This document shows, in pieces, positions 52,693 through 59,318 of a DNA stretch of 64,000 bases. Below the pieces are notes generated by a model that saw only the letters and a program-made list of their open reading frames with translations, ran no database searches and was not told the DNA's origin. Position numbers and translations under genes: made by a program. Where the stretch lies: positions 1,488,001-1,552,000 of the forward strand of contig NZ_CP195105.1 in the NCBI RefSeq assembly GCF_051175565.1, written 5' to 3'. Source of the stretch: Daejeonia sp002484105. Its GTDB lineage: Bacteria; Bacteroidota; Bacteroidia; Flavobacteriales; Weeksellaceae. Each line of letters opens with the position of its first letter. The stretch's first letter is position 1.

Positions 52693-54009
52693 ATGAAACC
52701 TAATTTTGTACAGAAAGTCACCAACTGGGGAAACTTCCCGGTGGTGGAAAAAAACTTTAAATCAGAAGAAAGTCTGCAGAATATCCAGAATTTTGTACGG
52801 TCCAACAACGAAGTGATTGCTCGTGGAAACGGCCGTTGCTATGGCGATGCCTCGCTTGGTGAGAACATCTTCTCCACTTCAAGGCTCAATAAATTTGTCA
52901 GTTTCGACCGGCTGAACGGAATAATAGAATGCGAAGCAGGTGTGCTGCTTTCCGAAATCCTGGAAGTTATTGTACCGCAGGGATATTTTCTCCATGTGAC
53001 ACCCGGAACAAAATTTGTAACGGTGGGCGGTGCCATTGCTTCGGATGTGCATGGCAAAAACCATCATGCAGAAGGCTGTTTTTCGGAATATGTAATTGAT
53101 TTTAAAATCATGGACAGGAAGGGAGAGGTACTGACCTGCTCCCGGGAGGAGAATGCCGGACTCTTCTGGGCCACCATTGGCGGGATGGGACTTACGGGGA
53201 TTATTCTTTCCGCAAGGATCAAACTCAAAAATATCGAATCGGTGTGGATTCGTCAGGAAAGCATCAAAGCTGAAAATCTGGATGAAATTTTTCAACTTTT
53301 TGAAGATAGTGAATCCTGGACATACAATGTTGCCTGGATCGACTGTCTGCAGAAAGGGAAAAATATCGGTCGCTCTATCCTGATGCGGGGCGAACACGCT
53401 CTGAAAGCCGAACTGCCCGAAAAACTCAGGAAAAATCCTCTCAAAATAAGAAAACAATTCAGCCCGACGGTTCCATTTTATTTTCCGGGATTTGTGCTGA
53501 ATGCACTTACCGTACGGATTTTCAACTGGCTGTATTTCAATAAACAACGTAAAAAAGAAATCCATAATTTTGTTGATTACAACACTTTTTTCTATCCGCT
53601 TGACTTTGTAAATGACTGGAACAAAATCTATGGCAAGCAGGGATTTATCCAGTATCAGATGGTGATCCCGAAAGAGAAAGGTAAAGAAGGAATGAAGAAA
53701 ATCCTGGAAACCATCGCCAATTCCGGAAACGGATCATTCCTTGCCGTCCTGAAGCTTTTCGGAAAGAATAATCCGGAAGCCTACAATTCTTTTCCAATGG
53801 AAGGCTATACGCTGGCACTTGACTTTAAAGTAAATAAAAAACTCAGAAAACTCGTCAGCCAGCTGGACAGTATTGTGGAAGAATACGGCGGCAGGATCTA
53901 TCTTACCAAAGACAGCATGAGCAAATCTTCACTGACTAATTATCTGAAAAATACTGACGACTCGAAGTTTGTCTCTCTTCAGCACAAAAGAATTTTAAAT
54001 AACGCATAA
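52693..54009 (+). CDS. DprE1-like decaprenylphosphoryl-ribose 2-oxidase
   Basis: FAD enzyme predicted to oxidise the ribose 2-OH of the prenyl-linked sugar. The 438-residue protein carries VIARGNGRCYGDASLG, VTPGTKFVTVGGAIASDVHGKNHH, LFWATIGGMGLTGII, YGKQGFIQYQMVIP and IYLTKDS, all close to DprE1; the catalytic lysine of mycobacterial DprE1 (Lys418) aligns with the Lys of TKDS. The position of the mycobacterial Cys387 is Ala365 here (GYTLALDF). No signal peptide. It starts 14 bases after the UbiA gene. Confidence 0.9.
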   Translation: MKPNFVQKVTNWGNFPVVEKNFKSEESLQNIQNFVRSNNEVIARGNGRCYGDASLGENIFSTSRLNKFVSFDRLNGIIECEAGVLLSEILEVIVPQGYFLHVTPGTKFVTVGGAIASDVHGKNHHAEGCFSEYVIDFKIMDRKGEVLTCSREENAGLFWATIGGMGLTGIILSARIKLKNIESVWIRQESIKAENLDEIFQLFEDSESWTYNVAWIDCLQKGKNIGRSILMRGEHALKAELPEKLRKNPLKIRKQFSPTVPFYFPGFVLNALTVRIFNWLYFNKQRKKEIHNFVDYNTFFYPLDFVNDWNKIYGKQGFIQYQMVIPKEKGKEGMKKILETIANSGNGSFLAVLKLFGKNNPEAYNSFPMEGYTLALDFKVNKKLRKLVSQLDSIVEEYGGRIYLTKDSMSKSSLTNYLKNTDDSKFVSLQHKRILNNA

Positions 54010-54028
54010 CGGCAAAATATATATTGAG

Positions 54029-54754
54029 ATGATTGTAATAGGAAGCAACTCGGAAGTAGCACAGGCGTTTGTAGAAAAAGCTCTGTCGTCTGGAGAGAAA
54101 TTTGAGAAAATTTTCCTGTTGACTTCCCATAGGGAAACGACCGAAAAATTTGCGCGTCATATAGATGTTAAATACATACAGACATCCGAAGTAATTGAAT
54201 TGGATCTCATGAAGGAAAGTAACTTTCAGGAACTGGAAAATGTGCAGTCTCACCTTCTGTTCTGTGCTGCCGGTTTTCTCGGTAAAGGTACGGAAGAAGG
54301 GCTGTATGACATACATAATACAAGGCGAATTATTGATATCAACTATGCGCATCTTGTACCGCTGATTACTTATTTTGCAAAAAAAATGGAAACCGCAAGA
54401 CGCGGAACCATTATCGGACTTTCTTCTGTCGCCGGAGACCGGGGTCGGCAGAGCAATTTTATCTATGGTTCTGCAAAAGCGGGGTTCACGGCATATTTAA
54501 GTGGTCTCAGAAATTATCTCAACGACAAAAAAGTGCATGTCATGACTGTTAAGCCGGGATTTATGAAGACAAAAATGACAGAAGGGCTTCCGCTGAATCC
54601 TGCACTGACAGCCTCTCCTGCAGAGGCTGCCGCCCATATTTATAATGCTTACCGGAAACAGAAAAATATTGTATATGTGCTCCCTGTGTGGCGTTATATT
54701 ATGGCTGTTATCCGCAATATTCCGGAATTAATATTCAAAAAACTGAAACTGTGA
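54029..54754 (+). CDS. DprE2-like short-chain reductase
   Basis: NAD(P)H-dependent short-chain dehydrogenase predicted to reduce the 2-keto sugar made by the DprE1-like enzyme, completing ribose-to-arabinose epimerisation. The 241-residue protein opens with a shortened nucleotide motif (VIGSNSEVAQAFV), has SSVAGDRGRQSNFIYGSAKAG with the catalytic Ser-Tyr-Lys, and PGFMKTKM. The SVAGxRxRxSNFxYGSxKAG pattern is the DprE2 hallmark. The hydrophobic C-terminus (YIMAVIRNIPELIFKKLKL) could hold it at the membrane. Starts 20 bases after the oxidase gene. Confidence 0.9.
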   Translation: MIVIGSNSEVAQAFVEKALSSGEKFEKIFLLTSHRETTEKFARHIDVKYIQTSEVIELDLMKESNFQELENVQSHLLFCAAGFLGKGTEEGLYDIHNTRRIIDINYAHLVPLITYFAKKMETARRGTIIGLSSVAGDRGRQSNFIYGSAKAGFTAYLSGLRNYLNDKKVHVMTVKPGFMKTKMTEGLPLNPALTASPAEAAAHIYNAYRKQKNIVYVLPVWRYIMAVIRNIPELIFKKLKL

Positions 54755-54760
54755 TGTCTT

Positions 54761-55348
54761 ATGAAGAAATTGTATCTGTTTGATTTTGATGGAACTTTGA
54801 CAGACCGTGATACGATGTTCCTGTTTCTGCAGTTTTACAGTCCGGTGCAGTACCGATTCCAGCTGCTGAAGCATCTGCCACTTTTTGTTCTCTTGAAACT
54901 GAAACTCGCCGATGCCGGGAAAGTAAAAAGAAGTTTTGTATCATCGGTTTTGAAAGGACAGACGGAGCAGAAAATTGAGGAAAAATCGCAACACTTCTTC
55001 GAAAAATATTATCCGGGAATCATTCGCCAAAATGCGCTGGACTTCATCCGCAATATCGACCGTGACAATACAGAAAGCTATATTGTGACCGCCTCGCTGA
55101 ATATATGGGTGAAACCTTTTGCCGAAAAATTCGGAATGCATCTGATTGCTACTGAAGCAGAGTTTCGAAACGGGGTTTTCACCGGAAATTTCAGTACAAA
55201 AAACTGTAACGGAAAAGAGAAACTTTACCGTATCAGACAAGCCCTTGATGGAAAAAAATATGACAAGACGATTGCATTTGGCGATACATCAGGCGACCAA
55301 CCCATGCTGAAATGGGCTGATGAAAGCTATTATAGGTTTTTTCAGTAA
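54761..55348 (+). CDS. HAD-IB family phosphatase of the arabinose-donor operon
   Basis: Haloacid-dehalogenase phosphatase: motif I FDFDGTLTDRDT at residues 6-17, motif II region SYIVTASLN, motif III Lys in STKNCNGKEKL, motif IV FGDTSGDQPML. The 195-residue protein resembles SerB-like HAD-IB enzymes. In this operon it is placed to remove the 5-phosphate from polyprenyl-phosphoryl-phosphoribose, the step assigned to a different phosphatase (Rv3807c, PAP2 type) in mycobacteria. The helical cap includes a hydrophobic stretch (LLKHLPLFVLLKLKL) that may touch the membrane. Six bases after the DprE2-like gene. Confidence 0.85.
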   Translation: MKKLYLFDFDGTLTDRDTMFLFLQFYSPVQYRFQLLKHLPLFVLLKLKLADAGKVKRSFVSSVLKGQTEQKIEEKSQHFFEKYYPGIIRQNALDFIRNIDRDNTESYIVTASLNIWVKPFAEKFGMHLIATEAEFRNGVFTGNFSTKNCNGKEKLYRIRQALDGKKYDKTIAFGDTSGDQPMLKWADESYYRFFQ

Positions 55349-55371
55349 ATTTTTTTTATTTTCTCATATTT

Positions 55372-55704
55372 GTGAAAACTCTGTTACCGTTTTTTCTGTT
55401 ATTTTTTCCTGTCTTACTTTTCGGACAGAAGATCTTTTCTGCAGATTATGCCAGTGGGGCAGAAGTGAAGGTCTATGTAGTAAAGTATGAGAGCCAGGCC
55501 GATCTGAAAGTCTATAAAGTGCGGTACGGAAGCCTTGCCCAGCATAACCGTGGGCTGTGGTATTTTGTTAAATACGCCAGCCAGGCGGATAAAAAAATTT
55601 ACTTTGTAGATAATGAAAGTCAATCCGACCTGAAAATCTTCTTTGTGAAATACCAGAGTCTCGCCGGATGGTGCAACAAAAGCAAAATGCCGCTGTTGTA
55701 TTGA
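55372..55704 (+). CDS. Small secreted repeat protein (DUF6150-like)
   Basis: Begins with GTG at 55372; signal peptide (V/M)KTLLPFFLLFFPVLLFGQ. The mature part of about 90 residues consists of roughly five imperfect 12-17-residue repeats of the form K-V/I-Y-x-V-x-Y-x-S-Q-A-D-L (for example KVYVVKYESQADL, then KIYFVDNESQSDL), ending LAGWCNKSKMPLLY. This resembles DUF6150, a family of small bacteroidal proteins with no known function. It starts 23 bases after the HAD gene, so it may be the fifth gene of the arabinose-donor operon. Confidence 0.7.
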   Translation: MKTLLPFFLLFFPVLLFGQKIFSADYASGAEVKVYVVKYESQADLKVYKVRYGSLAQHNRGLWYFVKYASQADKKIYFVDNESQSDLKIFFVKYQSLAGWCNKSKMPLLY

Positions 55705-55756
55705 TCTGTATGTAAGCATCTGTTATAAAAAAATGGGAATTAATGATCTGGCCTTA

Positions 55757-55764
55757 TATTTTTG
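55757..55764 (+). promoter_or_regulatory. -7 box (TATTTTTG) upstream of the cysteine desulfurase
   Basis: Perfect TAnnTTTG, 77 bases before the ATG; a second, weaker candidate (TAGTTTCG) lies closer to the gene. Confidence 0.4.
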
Positions 55765-55841
55765 CAATTCCTTAAATTTTTGTAGTTTCGCTTCAACAAA
55801 AAAAGTAACTGCTTTTTGAGCTTATAAACATTTTCTTAAAA

Positions 55842-56990
55842 ATGAAAAAAATTTATTTGGACAATGCTGCAACAACACCATTGTCCGAAGAAGTGATTGA
55901 CGCTATGGTAGATGTCATGAAACTGAATTACGGTAATCCTTCATCAACCCACAGTTTCGGTCAGGAAGCCAAAACTCTTATCGAAGGAGTACGCCGTGAG
56001 ATTGCGGATGATCTGAAAGTGCAACCAGGCGAGATTATCTTCACCTCATGCGGAACAGAATCCAATAACCTTATCATTAAATCAAGTGTCAATTTTCTTG
56101 GCGTAGAGCGCATTATCACCTCGCCAATGGAGCATAAATGTGTTGCAGAATCGGTACGCGACATGAAAAACCGAAAGGGTGTGGAGGTTGTATATCTGCG
56201 ACCGGACAACAAAGGTGACCTCAGTATGGATGATCTTGAAAGCGCCCTGAAATCTTCGGAAAAAAAGACACTCGTAACCCTGATGCATGCCAATAACGAA
56301 ACCGGAAATATTTATGATATTAGGACAATAGGCACGCTCTGCCGTCAGTATGGAGCCTTGTTTCATTCCGATACAGTGCAGACAATGGCACACCTTCCGT
56401 TGGATTTCTCTGCGATTCCGATTGATTTTGCATCCTGCAGTGCACATAAATTTCATGGACCGAAAGGCAGTGGTTTTGCCTTTATTCGTAAGACCTCACG
56501 TTTGAAAGCCCTGATTTCCGGAGGGGCACAGGAACGTGAACTGCGCGCAGGAACCGAAAACGTTACCGGAATTGCCGGTCTCGGAAAAGCCATGAAACTC
56601 TGTATGGAGCATATGGACGAGTACACCGCAAGAATACAGCAAATAAAAGACTATGCCATTGCACAGTTGACGGAAAAAATTCCGGGAATACGCTTTAACG
56701 GACATTCCGCAGAAAAAAATAAAAGTCTCTACACCCTGCTCAGTCTCCTGCTTCCATTTAAAGACCCTTTAATTGGTCTTAAGCTGGATATGAAGGGTGT
56801 GGCCGTATCCCAGGGAAGCGCATGCTCTTCCGGTGCCGCACAGCCGTCAATGGTGATGATGATGATTCTCAGCGATGAAGAAATGGAACGATGTACGCCA
56901 GTGAGGGTTTCTTTCAGTCATTTTACTACCAGAGAAGATATTGATATATTGGTGAATGCATTGGTAGAAATACAGGCGGCAGAAAAATAG
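55842..56990 (+). CDS. Cysteine desulfurase (NifS/IscS family)
   Basis: PLP enzyme that takes sulfur from cysteine for Fe-S clusters and tRNA thiolation. The 382-residue protein has YLDNAATTPLSEEV, NYGNPSSTHSFGQEA, HANNETGNIYDI, the PLP lysine in SCSAHKFHGPKGSGF and the sulfur-accepting Cys in VSQGSACSSGAAQPS. It is of the NifS/IscS class I kind by its C-terminal loop. No iscU, suf or thiI gene is adjacent, so its sulfur acceptor is not shown by context. Confidence 0.94.
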   Translation: MKKIYLDNAATTPLSEEVIDAMVDVMKLNYGNPSSTHSFGQEAKTLIEGVRREIADDLKVQPGEIIFTSCGTESNNLIIKSSVNFLGVERIITSPMEHKCVAESVRDMKNRKGVEVVYLRPDNKGDLSMDDLESALKSSEKKTLVTLMHANNETGNIYDIRTIGTLCRQYGALFHSDTVQTMAHLPLDFSAIPIDFASCSAHKFHGPKGSGFAFIRKTSRLKALISGGAQERELRAGTENVTGIAGLGKAMKLCMEHMDEYTARIQQIKDYAIAQLTEKIPGIRFNGHSAEKNKSLYTLLSLLLPFKDPLIGLKLDMKGVAVSQGSACSSGAAQPSMVMMMILSDEEMERCTPVRVSFSHFTTREDIDILVNALVEIQAAEK

Positions 56991-57045
56991 ATATTAACAA
57001 TATACCGGATAGACTGGATTTGGTTTTTTTTGGTTACAATTTTGT

Positions 57046-57053
57046 TACTTTTG
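57046..57053 (+). promoter_or_regulatory. -7 box (TACTTTTG) for trxA
   Basis: Perfect TAnnTTTG, 33 bases before the ATG; a TTTG lies 23 bases further upstream. Confidence 0.55.
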
Positions 57054-57086
57054 TTGCGTTAAATTAATTTAAAATTATACTATAAT

Positions 57087-57404
57087 ATGGCATTAGAAAT
57101 TACAGACAGCAGTTTTAAAGAAACTGTTTTGAATTCAGATAAACCCGTATTGGTTGACTTTTGGGCAGTATGGTGTGGCCCCTGCAGAATGTTGGGTCCG
57201 ATTATAGAAGAAATAGCTCATGATTTTGAAGGTAAGGCTGTGATCGGAAAAGTTGATGTAGACAATAACCAGCAGGTTTCCGTAGACTATGGGATTCGTA
57301 ATATCCCTACCGTTCTGATCTTCAAAAACGGCGAAGTGGTAGACAAAATTGTTGGCGTTGCTCCTAAAGAAGTGATTGCTGAAAAACTTTCTGCACAGCT
57401 GTAA
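57087..57404 (+). CDS. trxA: Thioredoxin
   Basis: Cytoplasmic dithiol reductant. The 105-residue protein has VLVDFWAVWCGPCRMLGPI with the WCGPC active site and the cis-proline IRNIPTVLIFKNG; it has no signal peptide and standard length. Single gene with its own promoter and terminator. Confidence 0.97.
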   Translation: MALEITDSSFKETVLNSDKPVLVDFWAVWCGPCRMLGPIIEEIAHDFEGKAVIGKVDVDNNQQVSVDYGIRNIPTVLIFKNGEVVDKIVGVAPKEVIAEKLSAQL

Positions 57405-57425
57405 AAAAATAGTTTTGAAAATGAG

Positions 57426-57456
57426 TGCTTTCCCTTTATGGAAGGCATTTTTTTTA
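57426..57456 (+). terminator. Rho-independent terminator of trxA
   Basis: TGCTTTCC / GGAAGGCA stem followed by eight or nine T. Confidence 0.85.
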
Positions 57457-57463
57457 TAAAAAA

Positions 57464-57494
57464 TTTGGCAGATGCTGAAAAAAGCGTATTTTTG
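57464..57494 (+). promoter_or_regulatory. Promoter of the tRNA-Asp array
   Basis: TTTG (57464-57467), 19-base spacer, TATTTTTG (57487-57494), 33 bases before the first tRNA. Confidence 0.8.
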
Positions 57495-57527
57495 CACTCA
57501 CCAAAAGAGAAGAGTTCTTTAGACCAT

Positions 57528-57601
57528 GATCCGGTAGTTCAGCTGGTTAGAATGCCGCCCTGTCACGGCGGAGGTCGCGGGTTCGAGTCCCGTCCGGATC
57601 G
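57528..57601 (+). tRNA. tRNA-Asp (anticodon GTC), copy 1
   Basis: 74-base cloverleaf: acceptor GATCCGG/CCGGATC with discriminator G, anticodon loop CTGTCAC (GTC), T-loop GTTCGAGTC. CCA not encoded. First of three identical copies. Confidence 0.97.
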
Positions 57602-57635
57602 CAGAAGTTTTTACAATTTTAACTTTAAAAAAATT

Positions 57636-57709
57636 GATCCGGTAGTTCAGCTGGTTAGAATGCCGCCCTGTCACGGCGGAGGTCGCGGGTTCGAGTCCCG
57701 TCCGGATCG
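57636..57709 (+). tRNA. tRNA-Asp (anticodon GTC), copy 2
   Basis: Identical to copy 1. The 34-base spacer before it (CAGAAGTTTTTACAATTTTA then AACTTTAAAAAAATT) is nearly repeated before copy 3, so the unit arose by tandem duplication. Confidence 0.97.
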
Positions 57710-57742
57710 CAGAAGTTTTTACAATTTTAACTTAAAAAAAAT

Positions 57743-57816
57743 GATCCGGTAGTTCAGCTGGTTAGAATGCCGCCCTGTCACGGCGGAGGTCGCGGGTTCG
57801 AGTCCCGTCCGGATCG
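57743..57816 (+). tRNA. tRNA-Asp (anticodon GTC), copy 3
   Basis: Identical to copies 1 and 2, at a spacing of 107 bases from copy 2. The terminator at 57841 closes the array. Confidence 0.97.
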
Positions 57817-57840
57817 CAATTACAATGCCAATATAATACA

Positions 57841-57876
57841 AAATGCTGTAAAATAGATGTTTTACAGCATTTTTTG
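57841..57876 (+). terminator. Rho-independent terminator of the tRNA-Asp array
   Basis: AAATGCTGTAAAA / TTTTACAGCATTT perfect 13-base stem, 6-base loop, T run. Confidence 0.92.
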
Positions 57877-57906
57877 TTTTGTGCCGACAATAAAGAAAGT
57901 CAGGAA

Positions 57907-58045
57907 ATATTGCTTAATCTGAAGAAAAAAAACGCTTTAAAACGGATCAAGAACAAAACTTGTGGACTAAGCAAAAATAGGATCAAGAACAAAACTTGTG
58001 GACTAAGCAAAAATATTGCTTAATCTGAAGAGAAAAAATGCTTTA
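57907..58045. repeat. Duplicated IS end: 36-bp perfect tandem plus flanking 33-bp repeat
   Basis: A 36-base unit starting GGATCAAGAACAAAACTTGT is present twice without change (57944-57979 and 57980-58015). On either side lie 33-base copies (57907-57939 and 58013-58045) that differ at two positions and encode, on the minus strand, the last residues of the transposase (FRLSNI). Confidence 0.85.
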
Positions 58046-58136
58046 TCTCTCACCCCTCTAAAGTTACTTCTAAACGTTTTGATTTTAGCATTGAAACTCT
58101 CGGCAGAAGCATTTGTGCTTCTATTGTTGAAGTAAT
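58003..58136 (-). pseudogene. C-terminal piece of IS transposase, second reading frame
   Basis: About 44 codons in the next frame, LNYFNNRSTNASAESFNAKI onward, ending FFLFRLSNIFA-stop at 58003. The same region as the fragment at the window's left edge, where one Ser reads Asn. Confidence 0.78.
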
Positions 58137-58261
58137 TTAGTATTTTTTTCTTCAAACTCTATGTGAAGAAGTTCTTCGCCTTCTTCGTATGCTTTTATAA
58201 TGTCAAAATGTTCTACCAAATATTCCGGAAGCAAAAGCTTCAATAAATTCTCTGTTTTCAT
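58137..58261 (-). pseudogene. N-terminal piece of IS transposase, first reading frame
   Basis: About 40 codons from ATG at 58261, reading MKTENLLKLLLPEYLVEHFD then IIKAYEEGEELLHIEFEEK, which I recognise as the N-terminal region of ISAon1-family transposases. The frame ends at a stop just past the deletion point. Confidence 0.75.
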
Positions 58262-58318
58262 CCATGCAAAAATAAACTTATCTAATTCCCTACACAACTT
58301 TTAAACTTGATTCATAAA

Positions 58319-58351
58319 AAATCCTAACCGATTGATAATCAATTAGGATTT
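58319..58351. terminator. Hairpin terminator between IS remnant and tRNA-Leu
   Basis: AATCCTAA / TTAGGATT arms with flanking A and T runs, positioned to end the minus-strand tRNA-Leu transcript. Confidence 0.65.
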
Positions 58352-58362
58352 AAAAATAAATG

Positions 58363-58442
58363 TACCCAGGACCGGGATCGAACCGGTACTCCTAAGAACT
58401 GGTGTTTGAGACCAGCGCGTCTACCAATTCCGCCACCTGGGC
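58363..58442 (-). tRNA. tRNA-Leu (anticodon CAA)
   Basis: An 80-base class II tRNA on the minus strand: acceptor GCCCAGG/CCTGGGT with discriminator A, anticodon stem CTGGT/ACCAG with loop CTCAAAC (CAA), a long variable arm, and T-loop GTTCGATCC. CCA is not encoded. Confidence 0.95.
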
Positions 58443-58503
58443 ATGCTTTAAATTGGTGTGCAAATATACAAGATTTTTTCTTCTTTAAAAATTTTTTTTT
58501 CTT

Positions 58504-59271
58504 CTAAAAACAAATTTCAAGTCCGTCATAGGCGAGATGTACATTTTCGGGAAGTTCACGTTCTGTCTCTTCATGGAAACCAAGTTTGTGGCTGATATGT
58601 GTAAAATAAGCCACCTTTGGCTGCAGTTCGCGAACAAGTTCCAGTGCCTGTGGCAAAATATAATGGGAATGATGGATTCCTGATTTTCGCAGACAGTTCA
58701 GAATCAGCACATCCAGATTGTGGAGTTTATTCTTTTCCTTCTCCGGAATACCATTGGCATCCGTGATATAAGCAAGGTTTTTGATCTTGTATCCGAAGAT
58801 GGGCAGCCGCCCGTGCATCACTTCAACAGGTGTAATTTCTGTCCCCAGAATCGTAAATGGATTGTTCCCGATGCTGTGCATGGCAAAAGATGGCGCTCCG
58901 GGATATTTGTTTTTCGCGAAGGCATACGGAAAGCGTTCGGGAATTTCCCTGGCAACACGTTCCATGGCGTAAACGGGCATATCATATCCGTTTTTGAAGA
59001 TCAGAGGGCGCAGGTCGTCCATCCCGATAACATGATCGTTATGTTCGTGGGTAATGAGTACGGCATGCAGATTTTCTTCATGGTTGTAGAGCATCTGCTG
59101 ACGAAAGTCGGGGCCACAGTCGATGAGGATTTTATGTTGTGTATCCGTAGTAATCAACACAGATGAGCGGAGTCTTTTGTCTTTCGGATCGGCAGACAGG
59201 CAGACAGGGTCGTGAGACCCGATAACAGGAACTCCCTGAGAGGTTCCGGTACCCAGAAATTTCAGCTTCAT
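58504..59271 (-). CDS. PhnP-like metallo-beta-lactamase-fold hydrolase
   Basis: MBL-fold hydrolase of the PhnP/RNase-Z-like group. The 255-residue protein starts LKFLGTGTSQGVPVIGSHDPVC (GTGTSxGVP signature), has the metal motif LITHEHNDHVIGMDDLRPL, VEVMHGRLPIFGYKI, YITDANGIPEKE and the C-terminal YFTHISHKLGFHEE. PhnP itself hydrolyses cyclic ribose phosphates from phosphonate breakdown; no phn genes are near, so the substrate remains open. Alone on the minus strand. Confidence 0.9.
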   Translation of the reverse strand: MKLKFLGTGTSQGVPVIGSHDPVCLSADPKDKRLRSSVLITTDTQHKILIDCGPDFRQQMLYNHEENLHAVLITHEHNDHVIGMDDLRPLIFKNGYDMPVYAMERVAREIPERFPYAFAKNKYPGAPSFAMHSIGNNPFTILGTEITPVEVMHGRLPIFGYKIKNLAYITDANGIPEKEKNKLHNLDVLILNCLRKSGIHHSHYILPQALELVRELQPKVAYFTHISHKLGFHEETERELPENVHLAYDGLEICF

Positions 59272-59287
59272 ACTTTGAAGATGGTAT

Positions 59288-59295
59288 TATATTTG
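59288..59295 (+). promoter_or_regulatory. -7 box (TATATTTG) for the 59319 gene
   Basis: Perfect TAnnTTTG, 23 bases before the ATG at 59319, inside the spacer to the divergent PhnP-like gene. Confidence 0.6.
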
Positions 59296-59318
59296 GTAAA
59301 TTTACGAAAAATTTGAAA

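Larger units (their letters stand above)
57980..58313 (-). mobile_element. Internally deleted insertion sequence (ISAon1-like), MITE-like
   Basis: Both ends are present: GGATCAAGAACAAAACTTGTG at 57980-58000 and, inverted, GAATCAAGTTTAAAAGTTGTG at 58293-58313 (16 of 21 identical). Between them, on the minus strand, lies the start of a first reading frame (58261 down to about 58137: MKTENLLKLLLPEYLVEHFD) joined to the end of the second (about 58136 to 58003: NYFNNRSTNASAESFNAKIK, then RGVRDKAFFLFRLSNIFA and a stop). The middle of the transposase is gone and the two parts are in different frames. It cannot move itself but retains ends that a full copy could act on. Confidence 0.82.

Noticed and set aside
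54761..55348. SerB-type phosphoserine phosphatase as the name for the HAD protein
   Set aside because: The HAD-IB motifs alone do not define the substrate, and its position inside the arabinose-donor operon argues for the prenyl-phosphoribose phosphatase step.
57438..57752. A 104-codon open frame with two internal repeats of VQLVRMPPCHGGGRGFESRP
   Set aside because: It is the translation of the tandem tRNA-Asp genes and their spacers, not a protein.
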